Made by a program: the position numbers and the translations under genes
Shown: positions 51,880-61,584 of the stretch, piece after piece
How positions within the stretch are numbered: the first letter of the stretch is position 1
How the letters are laid out: each line of letters starts with the position of its first letter
The notes under the pieces: model-generated
Told to the model about the DNA's origin: nothing
Databases searched by the model: none
The model's input: only the letters and a program-made list of their open reading frames with translations
Source: Pseudomonas fluorescens
GTDB taxonomy: Bacteria; Pseudomonadota; Gammaproteobacteria; Pseudomonadales; Pseudomonadaceae
Direction of reading: 5' to 3'
NCBI RefSeq assembly: GCF_018614655.1
Contig: NZ_JAGGOG010000016.1
Location: 299,758 to 363,757, forward strand
Length of the DNA: 64,000 nucleotides

Positions 51880-52508
51880 AGACGCAAATGGGCCTGGATT
51901 TCAGCTTGGTCGCCGAAGCTCATGAACTGGTTGCCGGCGTTGACGAAGTCGGCCGCGGTCCGCTTTGTGGGGCTGTCGTCACGGCTGCGGTGATTCTCGA
52001 CCCGAGCCGCCCGATTCTCGGCCTCAACGATTCGAAGAAACTCACCGAGGCCCGTCGCGAAAAGCTCTATGACGAGATCTGCGAGAAAGCCCTGAGCTGG
52101 CACATCGCTCGGGCTGAAGTCGAAGAAATCGACGAGTTGAACATTCTCCATGCCACCATGCTGGCGATGCAGCGTGCCGTAGAGGGTCTGCACATCACCC
52201 CCAAAATGGCGATGATCGACGGCAACCGTTGCCCGAAACTGGCAATGCCGTCCGAAGCCGTGGTCAAGGGCGATAGCAAGGTACCCGCCATTGCTGCTGC
52301 ATCAATCCTGGCCAAGGTCAGCCGCGATCGTGAAATGGCCGCCTTTGAATTGATCTACCCCGGCTATGGCATCGGCGGGCATAAAGGTTATCCGACACCC
52401 GTTCATCTGGAAGCCTTGGCTCGACTGGGCCCGACCCCGATTCATCGCCGCTCGTTTGCCCCGGTGCGCCTGGCTTACGAGGTGCGGGAGAGTCTCAGCG
52501 AGGTTTAG
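51876..52508 (+). CDS. rnhB: Ribonuclease HII
   Basis: Removes RNA from RNA-DNA hybrids, including misincorporated ribonucleotides. 210 residues, with Asp23 and Glu24 in GVDEVGRGPLCG, a later catalytic Asp in MAMIDGNRCP, and the KGDSKVPAIAAASILAKVSRD block. Translationally coupled to lpxB, and followed by a terminator before dnaE. Confidence 0.98.
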   Translation: MKTQMGLDFSLVAEAHELVAGVDEVGRGPLCGAVVTAAVILDPSRPILGLNDSKKLTEARREKLYDEICEKALSWHIARAEVEEIDELNILHATMLAMQRAVEGLHITPKMAMIDGNRCPKLAMPSEAVVKGDSKVPAIAAASILAKVSRDREMAAFELIYPGYGIGGHKGYPTPVHLEALARLGPTPIHRRSFAPVRLAYEVRESLSEV

Positions 52509-52530
52509 TCGCGAGGCTGATGTTTTGTTC

Positions 52531-52554
52531 AAGGCCCGGTACAATCCGGGCCTT
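52531..52554 (+). terminator. Terminator between rnhB and dnaE
   Basis: AAGGCCCGG pairs with CCGGGCCTT around TACAAT and runs into GTTGTTT. It closes the lpx-rnhB group 22 bases after the rnhB stop. Confidence 0.8.
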
Positions 52555-52583
52555 GTTGTTTCCACGTATTAGACAGGATCACT

Positions 52584-55500
52584 ATGCCGGCTTCATTCGT
52601 TCACCTGCGCCTGCACACTGAATACTCCCTGGTCGACGGCCTGGTACGGATCAAACCGCTGGTCAAAACCCTGGTGGGCATGAATATGCCGGCCGTGGCG
52701 GTCACCGATCAGAACAACATGTGTTCCCTGGTCAAGTTCTACAAGGCCGCCATGGGGGCCGGTATCAAGCCGATCTGCGGTGCCGATCTGTGGTTGTCGA
52801 ACAAGGACCCGGATAACCCTCTGAGTCGCATCAGCCTGCTGGCGATGAACGGGGTCGGTTATCGCAACCTCACTGAACTGATTTCCCGTGGCTTTATTGA
52901 TGGTCAGCGCAACGGCTCGGTCATCATCGAGCGCGAGTGGGTGGCCGAGGCCAGCGAAGGGCTGATCATGCTCTCGGCCGCCAAGGAAGGTGAAATCGGT
53001 ATTGCACTGTTGGGCGGCAATCCTCACGAGGCTGAAGTGCTCGCCCGTGAATGGATGAGCGTCTTCCCTGACCGTTTCTACCTGGAAATCCAGCGCACCA
53101 ATCGTCCCAATGACGAAGAGCAGTTGCACGCAGCAGTGGCCTTGGCTGAAAAACTGGGCGCGCCGTTGGTGGCGACCAACGACGTACGCTTTATCAAGCG
53201 GGAAGACTTCGAGGCCCACGAAACCCGTGTGTGCATTGGTGAAGGTCGGGCCCTTGATGATCCGCGTCGCTCGAAGAACTACAGCGAAGAGCAATACCTC
53301 AAGACGGCCGAGGAAATGGCCGAGCTGTTCAGTGACTTGCCCGAAGCGTTGGAAAACACCGTTGAAATTGCCAAGCGCTGCAATATTGAAGTGAAGCTGG
53401 GCAAACACTTCCTGCCCAACTTCCCGATTCCCGATGGCATGACCATCGATGAGTATTTCCGCAAAGTTTCTTTCGATGGTCTGGAAGAGCGTCTGACCGT
53501 TCTGCTACCCAAGGACACCACTGACGATTACGAGGCCAAGCGCCAGGTCTATGTCGATCGGCTGAATTTCGAGCTGGATATCATTATCCAGATGGGATTC
53601 CCCGGTTACTTCCTGATCGTAATGGACTTTATCCAGTGGGCCAAAAGCAACGGCGTGCCGGTGGGCCCGGGCCGGGGGTCGGGCGCTGGGTCGCTGGTGG
53701 CCTATGTGCAGAAGATCACCGACCTCGACCCGTTGGAATATGACCTGCTGTTCGAACGGTTCCTGAATCCGGAGCGGGTATCGATGCCCGACTTCGACGT
53801 CGACTTCTGCATGGACGGTCGCGACCGAGTCATTGAGTACGTGGCTGAGAAGTACGGCCGCAACGCCGTAAGTCAGATCATCACTTTTGGTTCCATGGCG
53901 GCGAAAGCGGTAATCCGCGACGTGGCCCGGGTTCAGGGCAAGTCCTATGGCCTGGCTGACCGTTTGTCGAAGATGATTCCCTTCGAAGTCGGCATGACCC
54001 TGGAAAAAGCCTACGAGCAGGAAGAGATCCTGCGGGACTTCATCAAGGTTGATGAAGAGGCGGCCGAAATCTGGGACATGGCCCGCAAGCTTGAAGGTGT
54101 GGTGCGTAACGTTGGTAAACACGCCGGTGGCGTGGTGATCGCGCCGACCAAGCTGACCGACTTTTCGCCGATCTATTGCGACGAGGAAGGTGACGGTCTG
54201 GTAACCCAGTTCGACAAGGACGACGTGGAGGCGGCCGGTCTGGTGAAGTTCGACTTCCTCGGCCTGCGAACCCTGACGATCATCGACTGGGCGCTGAAGA
54301 CCATCAACCGCGAGCGCGCCAAGGTGGATGAGGCGCCGCTGGACATTGCCTTTATCCCGCTGGACGACAAACCGACGTACCAGTTGCTGCAAAAGGCCGA
54401 AACCACGGCTGTATTCCAGCTTGAGTCGCGCGGTATGAAAGAGCTGATCAAAAAGCTCAAGCCCGACTGCCTGGAAGACTTGATCGCACTGGTGGCCCTG
54501 TTCCGTCCGGGCCCGCTGCAATCGGGCATGGTGGATGACTTCATCAACCGTAAGCACGGTCGCGCCGAACTGGCGTACCCGCACTCCGATTACCAGTACG
54601 AAGGCCTCAAGCCAGTACTGGCGCCGACCTACGGCATCATTCTGTATCAGGAACAAGTGATGCAGATTGCCCAGGTCATGGCCGGTTACACCCTGGGTGG
54701 TGCGGACATGCTGCGTCGGGCCATGGGTAAGAAAAAACCCGAGGAAATGGCCAAGCAACGCGGCGGTTTCATTGAAGGTTGCGCCACGAACAATATCGAC
54801 GCCGACCTGGCGGGTAACATCTTCGACCTGGTGGAGAAATTCGCCGGTTACGGGTTCAATAAATCCCACTCCGCCGCCTACGGCCTGGTGTCATACCAGA
54901 CCGCTTGGTTGAAAGCCCACTACCCGGCGCCATTCATGGCCGCGGTACTGTCGGCGGATATGCACAACACCGACAAGGTCGTGACCTTGATCGAAGAAGT
55001 GCGGACCATGAAACTGCGCCTCGACGCGCCGGACGTGAACACTTCCGAGTTCAAGTTCACGGTGAACGACGAAGGTCGCATTATCTATGGTCTTGGTGCG
55101 ATCAAGGGCGTGGGCGAAGGCCCGGTGGAGGCGATTACCGAAGCGCGTCAGGACGGACCGTTCCAGGACCTGTTCGACTTTTGCGCCCGGGTTGACCTCA
55201 AACGCATCAACAAACGTACCCTCGATGGCTTGATCCGCAGTGGCGCCCTGGATCGACTGGGTCCGTACTTCCATGATGAGCCAAAGGCTTATCAAGCCAA
55301 TATTGACCGTAACCGTGCGGTGCTGCTGACGGCCATGGAAGAAGCGATCAAGGCGGCGGAGCAAACCGCTCGCACCCATGACAGTGGCCACGCTGACCTG
55401 TTTGGTGGTTTGTTCGTCGAAGAAGACGCTGATGTCTACGCCAATCACCGCAAGGCCAAGGAGCTGACCCTCAAGGAACGCCTCAAAGGCGAAAAGGACA

Positions 55501-56105
55501 CCCTGGGCCTATACCTCACCGGTCACCCGATTGACGAATATGAAGGGGAAATCCGTCGTTTTGCCCGTCAACGCATCATCGACCTGAAGCCGGCGCGGGA
55601 TACCCAGACCGTTGCGGGCATGATCATCGCCCTACGCGTCATGAAGAACAAAAAGGGCGATAAGATGGGCTTTATCACCCTTGACGATCGCTCCGGCCGC
55701 ATTGAGGCGTCGCTGTTTGCCGACGCCTTTCATTCCGCTCAGTCGCTGTTGCAGACCGATGCCATGGTGGTGGTGGAAGGGGAGGTCAGCAATGATGACT
55801 TTTCCGGTGGCTTGCGTCTGCGGATCAAGCGGGTGATGAGCATGGAGGATGCACGCACCAACCTGGCGGAAAGCCTGCGCTTGAAAGTGCGCACTGAAGC
55901 GCTTAAAGGCGATCAGCTACGCTGGTTGGGGGATCTGCTCAAGCGCCATCGTGGTGCGTGCCCGGTGACCATGGAGTACACCGGCAACGATGCCAAGGCC
56001 ATGCTGCAGTTCGGCGAGACCTGGCGCATTGACCCGGCGGATGGCTTGATTCAAGCATTGCGTGACCAGTTCGGGCGTGACAACGTCTTCCTCCAATACC
56101 GTTGA
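52584..56105 (+). CDS. dnaE: DNA polymerase III alpha subunit
   Basis: Catalytic subunit of the replicative polymerase. 1173 residues, with an N-terminal PHP domain (FVHLRLHTEYSLVDGLVRI), the polymerase core with catalytic Asp403 and Asp405 in PDFDVDFCMDG and GPGRGSGAGSLVAY. The OB-fold (TVAGMIIALRVMKNKKGDKM) and C-terminal tau-binding regions follow. One ribosome site lies 8 bases before the ATG (GACAGGA). The full length is intact. Confidence 0.99.
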   Translation: MPASFVHLRLHTEYSLVDGLVRIKPLVKTLVGMNMPAVAVTDQNNMCSLVKFYKAAMGAGIKPICGADLWLSNKDPDNPLSRISLLAMNGVGYRNLTELISRGFIDGQRNGSVIIEREWVAEASEGLIMLSAAKEGEIGIALLGGNPHEAEVLAREWMSVFPDRFYLEIQRTNRPNDEEQLHAAVALAEKLGAPLVATNDVRFIKREDFEAHETRVCIGEGRALDDPRRSKNYSEEQYLKTAEEMAELFSDLPEALENTVEIAKRCNIEVKLGKHFLPNFPIPDGMTIDEYFRKVSFDGLEERLTVLLPKDTTDDYEAKRQVYVDRLNFELDIIIQMGFPGYFLIVMDFIQWAKSNGVPVGPGRGSGAGSLVAYVQKITDLDPLEYDLLFERFLNPERVSMPDFDVDFCMDGRDRVIEYVAEKYGRNAVSQIITFGSMAAKAVIRDVARVQGKSYGLADRLSKMIPFEVGMTLEKAYEQEEILRDFIKVDEEAAEIWDMARKLEGVVRNVGKHAGGVVIAPTKLTDFSPIYCDEEGDGLVTQFDKDDVEAAGLVKFDFLGLRTLTIIDWALKTINRERAKVDEAPLDIAFIPLDDKPTYQLLQKAETTAVFQLESRGMKELIKKLKPDCLEDLIALVALFRPGPLQSGMVDDFINRKHGRAELAYPHSDYQYEGLKPVLAPTYGIILYQEQVMQIAQVMAGYTLGGADMLRRAMGKKKPEEMAKQRGGFIEGCATNNIDADLAGNIFDLVEKFAGYGFNKSHSAAYGLVSYQTAWLKAHYPAPFMAAVLSADMHNTDKVVTLIEEVRTMKLRLDAPDVNTSEFKFTVNDEGRIIYGLGAIKGVGEGPVEAITEARQDGPFQDLFDFCARVDLKRINKRTLDGLIRSGALDRLGPYFHDEPKAYQANIDRNRAVLLTAMEEAIKAAEQTARTHDSGHADLFGGLFVEEDADVYANHRKAKELTLKERLKGEKDTLGLYLTGHPIDEYEGEIRRFARQRIIDLKPARDTQTVAGMIIALRVMKNKKGDKMGFITLDDRSGRIEASLFADAFHSAQSLLQTDAMVVVEGEVSNDDFSGGLRLRIKRVMSMEDARTNLAESLRLKVRTEALKGDQLRWLGDLLKRHRGACPVTMEYTGNDAKAMLQFGETWRIDPADGLIQALRDQFGRDNVFLQYR

Positions 56106-56243
56106 CGGTCAGGGGCATGGACAATGCCCTGATCTCGACTAAACATTTAATCTCGACCTTGACGCGCCTCTCCCTTAAGGTGGGCGCGAATAGACAACCG
56201 GCTGGCCAGGCACCCCTTGGCCGTCGACCCAAGACGGACGCTT

Positions 56244-57191
56244 ATGAACCCGAATTTTCTTGATTTCGAACAGCCGATTGCTGACCTGCAAGCCAAGATC
56301 GAAGAGCTGCGCCTGGTCGGCAATGACAATTCGCTGAACATCGGCGATGAAATCTCCCGCCTGCAAGACAAGAGCAAGACGCTGACCGAGGACATCTTCG
56401 GCAAGCTGACCAGTTGGCAGATCGCGCGTCTGGCCCGCCACCCGCGCCGTCCGTACACCCTGGACTACATCCAGCACATCTTCACCGAGTTCGACGAGTT
56501 GCACGGCGACCGTCACTTCTCCGATGACGCTGCCATTGTGGGTGGTATTGCTCGTCTGGATGACCAGCCAGTGATGATCATCGGTCACCAGAAAGGCCGT
56601 GAAGTACGCGAGAAGGTTCGCCGCAACTTCGGCATGCCTCGTCCGGAAGGCTACCGCAAGGCCTGCCGCCTGATGGAAATGGCCGAGCGCTTCAAGATGC
56701 CGATCCTGACCTTCATCGACACTCCGGGTGCATACCCAGGTATCGACGCTGAAGAGCGTAACCAGAGCGAAGCGATTGCCTGGAACCTGCGGGTCATGTC
56801 GCGCCTGAAAACCCCGATCATTGCTACTGTGATCGGTGAGGGTGGTTCCGGCGGTGCATTGGCCATCGGCGTTTGCGACCAACTGAACATGCTGCAATAT
56901 TCGACCTACGCGGTGATTTCGCCGGAAGGTTGCGCCTCGATCCTGTGGAAAACCGCCGAGAAGGCCCCGGATGCCGCTGAAGCCATGGGCATCACCGCTG
57001 ATCGTCTGAAAGGCCTGGGCATCGTGGACAAAGTGATCGCCGAGCCATTGGGTGGCGCCCACCGTGACCCGGCTGCCGCTGCAGCGACCATTCGAGCAGA
57101 ACTCAGCTCGCAACTGGCAATGCTCAAGAAGTTCGACAACGAGGCGCTGCTGGCCCGTCGTTATGAGCGCTTGATGAGCTACGGTCTCTAA
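56244..57191 (+). CDS. accA: Acetyl-CoA carboxylase carboxyltransferase alpha subunit
   Basis: Transfers CO2 from biotin to acetyl-CoA, making malonyl-CoA for fatty acid synthesis. 315 residues starting MNPNFLDFEQPIADLQAKIE; GEGGSGGALAIG is the oxyanion-hole region and IDTPGAYPGIDAEERNQ precedes it. Follows dnaE by 138 bases, which contain a weak inverted repeat near 56109-56133. Confidence 0.98.
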   Translation: MNPNFLDFEQPIADLQAKIEELRLVGNDNSLNIGDEISRLQDKSKTLTEDIFGKLTSWQIARLARHPRRPYTLDYIQHIFTEFDELHGDRHFSDDAAIVGGIARLDDQPVMIIGHQKGREVREKVRRNFGMPRPEGYRKACRLMEMAERFKMPILTFIDTPGAYPGIDAEERNQSEAIAWNLRVMSRLKTPIIATVIGEGGSGGALAIGVCDQLNMLQYSTYAVISPEGCASILWKTAEKAPDAAEAMGITADRLKGLGIVDKVIAEPLGGAHRDPAAAAATIRAELSSQLAMLKKFDNEALLARRYERLMSYGL

Positions 57192-57208
57192 GTCGACGCA
57201 GTACTAAA

Positions 57209-57299
57209 ATGTGGGAGCGGGCTTGCTCGCGAGAGCGGTATATCAGTCAATATTTCAGTGACTGACACCACGCTTTCGCGAGCAAGCCCGCTCCCACAT
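57209..57299. repeat. REP palindrome pair, GTGGGAGCGG type
   Basis: ATGTGGGAGCGGGCTTGCTC and GAGCAAGCCCGCTCCCACAT form near-perfect inverted arms around about 40 bases. Sits between accA and tilS on the same strand. Confidence 0.85.
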
Positions 57300-57351
57300 T
57301 TGCTTTGTGTATGCTGGGTTATCGCATTCCAGATTGATGGCGTACTTTGCT

Positions 57352-58671
57352 ATGAAGCCCACCTTAACCGCCAAAATCCTGCAAACCCTGGCTCCCTGGC
57401 GCAACGCCCCGGCCTGGCATATCGCATTCTCCGGTGGCCTTGACTCCACCGTCCTGTTGCATCTTCTGGCCACTCTGGCCAAAACCGAATCGCTCCCGCC
57501 ACTCAGCGCTATCCACGTTCATCATGGTCTTCAGTCTGCGGCTGATGCGTGGCCGGCCCATTGTCAGGTCGTCTGTGACCGCTTGGATGTTCCGCTGAAG
57601 ATCGTGCGTGTGCAGGTTCAGCCTGGCGCCAGCATTGAGCGCGCGGCCCGTGAAGCGCGATATCAGGCGTTGGCCCAGCTCACTGGGGCAGGGGAGCTGC
57701 TGCTCACCGGCCAGCACCGTGACGACCAGGCTGAAACCATGCTGTTTCGCTTGTTGCGTGGAGCAGGGGTGCGCGGACTGGCCGCCATGCCCAGGCAGCG
57801 CCCGTTGGGCGATGGTTGCCTGCTACGGCCATTGCTGGATATCTCGCGGGCCGAACTGGAAACCTACGCCCGCGAGCAGCAGTTGACCTGGATTGAAGAT
57901 CCTTCCAACGCTGACGGGCGCTTCTCGCGCAATTACCTGCGCCATCATGTGCTCCCGCTGCTGACCGATCGCTGGCCCCAGGCCGTCGGTACCCTGGCCC
58001 GCAGCGCCGAGCACCTGAGTGAAGCCCAGGGCTTGCTCGATGAGTTGGCGCAAATGGACCTGCTGGTCGCCAGCCAGCCTTCGGCGTTTCCCTGGTTGCC
58101 TCTGCCGTCCTTATCCCTTGCAGCGCTCTGTGCGCTCTCTGAAGCCCGTCAGCGCAACGCTTTGCGGCACTGGCTGGCACCGCTGACGCGTCTGCCCGAC
58201 AGCGACCACTGGGCGGGTTGGAACACATTGCGCGATGCCAAGAGCGATGCGCAGCCGCTGTGGTGCCTGGCCGACGGCCAATTGCACCGTTGCGGCGGAT
58301 ATATCTGGTGGTTGCCTGCCAGTTGGTCGGAATTTTCCGGCGCTCCCTTGAGCTGGTCCCAGCCCGAAAACCCACTACAGTTACCCGGCAACGGTCATCT
58401 GTATTTCGGCGGCAGCCCGCCCGCGGGTTTACTGAGCATCCGCTACCGTCAGGGCGGCGAAATCATGGACGTGCCAGGCCGAGGCCGGCGCGATCTTAAG
58501 CGTTTGCTTAACGAAAGCGGTTTGCCGGGCTTTGTCCGTGGCAGATTGCCGCTGGTGTATCAGGGCCAGCAATTGCTGGCAGTGCCCAACCTGCCGGGGC
58601 TGGCGGCAGATGCCCGTGGTGACTGGCAATTACATTGGATGCCAGCAACCTGCGATCAAGGTTTGAGCTGA
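57352..58671 (+). CDS. tilS: tRNA(Ile)-lysidine synthase
   Basis: Adds lysine to C34 of the AUA-reading tRNA-Ile, changing its codon and amino-acid identity. 439 residues, with the PP-loop FSGGLDSTVL (Ser27 to Ser32), HHGLQSAAD and TGQHRDDQAETML; the C-terminal domains are present. The start at 57352 (MKPTLTAKIL) is chosen by position of the PP-loop; the ribosome site is weak and an ATG at 57337 is possible. Confidence 0.94.
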   Translation: MKPTLTAKILQTLAPWRNAPAWHIAFSGGLDSTVLLHLLATLAKTESLPPLSAIHVHHGLQSAADAWPAHCQVVCDRLDVPLKIVRVQVQPGASIERAAREARYQALAQLTGAGELLLTGQHRDDQAETMLFRLLRGAGVRGLAAMPRQRPLGDGCLLRPLLDISRAELETYAREQQLTWIEDPSNADGRFSRNYLRHHVLPLLTDRWPQAVGTLARSAEHLSEAQGLLDELAQMDLLVASQPSAFPWLPLPSLSLAALCALSEARQRNALRHWLAPLTRLPDSDHWAGWNTLRDAKSDAQPLWCLADGQLHRCGGYIWWLPASWSEFSGAPLSWSQPENPLQLPGNGHLYFGGSPPAGLLSIRYRQGGEIMDVPGRGRRDLKRLLNESGLPGFVRGRLPLVYQGQQLLAVPNLPGLAADARGDWQLHWMPATCDQGLS

Positions 58672-58944
58672 TAGCGCCTTTCCGGTAGACTACGCTCCCT
58701 TCTTGATACAACTTCTGTGGATTCGCCTGAATCGCAGCAGTTGCCGATTACCAAGCAGTCTTTGCTGGGCGATTCCAAAAAATGTGTAGCGATCAACGTA
58801 CCAGTGTTTCATTGCTGGTCTGTCACAACGCGGCGGTTTTTTCGAAAGGTGCACTGTGATTAATGCAGGTGATCGGGGGCTTCGGCCTTCCTTCGCTTTC
58901 CCCGGCGGCTCGGACCGCTTTAACGCAGACTTCTAGGGTTTTTC

Positions 58945-60576
58945 ATGACGCGCTACATATTCGTCACGGGCGGTGTTGTTTCTTCATTGGGGAAAGGCAT
59001 TGCCTCCGCTTCATTGGCGGCCATCCTGGAGGCGCGGGGACTTAAAGTCACCATGCTCAAGCTGGACCCGTACATCAACGTTGACCCGGGCACCATGAGC
59101 CCGTTCCAGCACGGTGAAGTGTTCGTCACCCACGACGGCGCCGAAACTGACCTGGACCTGGGCCACTACGAGCGGTTTATCCGCACGACCATGACCCAGA
59201 ACAACAACTTCACCACCGGCCGTGTCTACGAGCACGTGCTGCGCAAGGAGCGCCGTGGTGACTACCTGGGTGCAACCATCCAGGTGATCCCGCATATCAC
59301 CGACGAAATCAAGCGCCGGATCATCAAGGGCGCCGGCGATGCCGACGTGGCCATGGTCGAGATCGGTGGCACCGTGGGTGACATCGAATCCCAGCCGTTC
59401 CTTGAAGCCATCCGTCAGTTGCGCTTCGAAGTCGGCGCCAAGCGCGCGATGTTGATGCACCTGACCCTGGTGCCGTACATCGCCACCGCCGGCGAAACCA
59501 AAACCAAGCCTACCCAGCACTCGGTCAAGGAACTGCGTTCCATCGGCCTGCAGCCGGATGTACTGGTGTGCCGCTCGGATCACCCGATCGATATTTCCTC
59601 GCGTCGCAAGATCGCCCAGTTCACCAACGTTGAAGAGCGTGCGGTGATCGCCCTGGAAGACGCCGACACCATCTACAAGATCCCGGGCATCCTGCATTCC
59701 CAGGGCCTGGATGATTTTGTCGTCGAGCGTTTCGGCCTGCAGTGCGGCGGTGCCGATCTGTCCGAGTGGGAAGCCGTGGTCGACGCCAAGCTCAACCCTG
59801 AGCATGAAGTCACCATCGCCATGGTCGGCAAGTACATGGAGCTGCTGGACGCCTACAAGTCGCTGATCGAAGCGATGAGTCACGCCGGCATCAGCAACCG
59901 CACCAAGGTCAACCTGCGCTATATCGATTCCGAAGACATCGAGAATCAGGGCACTGCGCTGCTCGAAGGTGTGGACGCGATCCTGGTGCCAGGCGGCTTC
60001 GGTCTGCGTGGCGTGGAAGGCAAGATCACTGCTGTTCAGTACGCTCGTGAAAACAAGGTGCCGTACTTGGGCATCTGTCTGGGCATGCAAGTGGCGGTCA
60101 TCGAGTTCGCCCGTAACGTGATGGGCTGGAAAGACGCCAACTCCACCGAATTCGACCACACCAGTGCTCACCCGGTCGTGGGCCTGATCACCGAGTGGGA
60201 AGACGCCACCGGCGCGGTCGAGACCCGTACCGAAACCTCCGACCTGGGCGGCACCATGCGCCTTGGCGCGCAGGATTGCCTGCTGACGCCGGGCTCCCTG
60301 GTTCATGATTGCTACGGCAAGGACGTGATCGTCGAACGTCACCGTCATCGCTACGAAGTGAACAACAACTTGCTGCCGAAAATCATGGAGGCCGGCCTGA
60401 AAATCTCCGGTCGTTCCGGTGATGGTGCATTGGTTGAAGTGGTTGAAGCCCCGGATCATCCATGGTTCGTCGCTTGCCAGTTCCACCCTGAGTTCACCTC
60501 GACCCCGCGCGACGGTCACCCGTTGTTCAGCGGCTTCGTCAAAGCTGCACTGACGCAACATCAGAAGAAGGCGTAA
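58945..60576 (+). CDS. pyrG: CTP synthase
   Basis: Makes CTP from UTP, ATP and glutamine. 543 residues; the synthetase domain opens TRYIFVTGGVVSSLGKGI. The glutaminase domain has Cys378 in LGICLGMQ and the His-Glu pair in FHPEFTS. The 273-base gap from tilS holds its promoter and no gene I can see. The stop is 5 bases before the kdsA start, the usual pyrG-kdsA-eno order. Confidence 0.99.
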   Translation: MTRYIFVTGGVVSSLGKGIASASLAAILEARGLKVTMLKLDPYINVDPGTMSPFQHGEVFVTHDGAETDLDLGHYERFIRTTMTQNNNFTTGRVYEHVLRKERRGDYLGATIQVIPHITDEIKRRIIKGAGDADVAMVEIGGTVGDIESQPFLEAIRQLRFEVGAKRAMLMHLTLVPYIATAGETKTKPTQHSVKELRSIGLQPDVLVCRSDHPIDISSRRKIAQFTNVEERAVIALEDADTIYKIPGILHSQGLDDFVVERFGLQCGGADLSEWEAVVDAKLNPEHEVTIAMVGKYMELLDAYKSLIEAMSHAGISNRTKVNLRYIDSEDIENQGTALLEGVDAILVPGGFGLRGVEGKITAVQYARENKVPYLGICLGMQVAVIEFARNVMGWKDANSTEFDHTSAHPVVGLITEWEDATGAVETRTETSDLGGTMRLGAQDCLLTPGSLVHDCYGKDVIVERHRHRYEVNNNLLPKIMEAGLKISGRSGDGALVEVVEAPDHPWFVACQFHPEFTSTPRDGHPLFSGFVKAALTQHQKKA

Positions 60577-60581
60577 ACCTG

Positions 60582-61427
60582 ATGGCCCAGAAGATCATTC
60601 GCGTAGGCGATATCGAGATTGCCAACGACAAGCCCATGGTGCTGTTCGGCGGCATGAACGTGCTGGAAAGCCGCGACATGGCGATGCAGGTCTGTGAAGA
60701 GTACGTCAAGGTGACCGAGAAACTCGGGATCCCTTACGTGTTCAAGGCCAGCTTCGACAAGGCTAACCGCTCGTCCGTGACCTCCTATCGCGGCCCGGGC
60801 CTTGAAGAAGGCATGCGGATCTTCCAGGACATCAAGCAAGCCTTCGGCGTGCCAATCATCACCGACGTCCACGAGCCAGAACAGGCTGCCGTGGTCGCCG
60901 AGGTGTGCGACATCATCCAGTTGCCGGCCTTCCTGTCGCGCCAGACCGATCTGGTTGTCGCGATGGCCAAGACGGGGGCGGTGATCAACATCAAGAAAGC
61001 CCAGTTCCTCGCGCCCCAGGAAATGAAACACATCCTGAGCAAGTGCGTGGAAGCAGGTAACGACCAGTTGATCCTCTGCGAGCGTGGTTCGAGCTTCGGC
61101 TACAACAACCTCGTGGTGGACATGCTCGGTTTTGGCATCATGAAACAGTTCGAATACCCGGTATTCTTCGACGTGACCCATGCGCTGCAAATGCCCGGCG
61201 GTCGCGCCGATTCCGCCGGTGGCCGTCGTGCCCAGGTATTGGATCTTGCCAAGGCTGGCATGAGCCAGTCACTGGCAGGCCTGTTCCTGGAGGCTCATCC
61301 AGACCCGGATAATGCCAAATGCGATGGTCCATGTGCCTTGCGCCTGGACAAGCTGGAACCATTTTTGGCCCAGCTCAAGCAGTTGGACGACTTGGTCAAG
61401 AGTTTTCCGACAGTAGAGACCGCGTAA
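60582..61427 (+). CDS. kdsA: Kdo 8-phosphate synthase
   Basis: Condenses PEP with arabinose 5-phosphate to Kdo8P, the inner-core sugar of LPS. 281 residues; KASFDKANRSS, RGSSFGYNNLVVD and FDVTHALQMPGG are family signatures. Five bases after pyrG; the N-terminus MAQKIIRVGDIEIAN is standard. Confidence 0.98.
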   Translation: MAQKIIRVGDIEIANDKPMVLFGGMNVLESRDMAMQVCEEYVKVTEKLGIPYVFKASFDKANRSSVTSYRGPGLEEGMRIFQDIKQAFGVPIITDVHEPEQAAVVAEVCDIIQLPAFLSRQTDLVVAMAKTGAVINIKKAQFLAPQEMKHILSKCVEAGNDQLILCERGSSFGYNNLVVDMLGFGIMKQFEYPVFFDVTHALQMPGGRADSAGGRRAQVLDLAKAGMSQSLAGLFLEAHPDPDNAKCDGPCALRLDKLEPFLAQLKQLDDLVKSFPTVETA

Positions 61428-61462
61428 CACCGATTTCTCCGGTAAACTTCCCCACGCTTATC

Positions 61463-61484
61463 GCTCAGGCCCCCGGGCCTGAGC
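61463..61484 (+). terminator. Hairpin between kdsA and eno
   Basis: GCTCAGGCC pairs with GGCCTGAGC around CCCG, 36 bases after kdsA. There is no T-run, so termination may be partial. Confidence 0.55.
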
Positions 61485-61584
61485 CTTGTCGCCTGCAAGC
61501 CTGCCTCGTTGTTCCACCCTTGCGGTCGGTCAAAAGATTTCCTACAGCTGCGTCGTTTTCGTCAACTTTGGAGTGTTTACAACA

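Noticed and set aside
57209..57299. Similar repeats at five intergenic sites as a possible CRISPR or mobile array
   Set aside because: They are single dispersed inverted-repeat doublets with no regular spacers or cas genes; they fit REP elements.
59011..60561. Open frame of 516 codons opposite pyrG
   Set aside because: Antisense shadow of a universally conserved gene.
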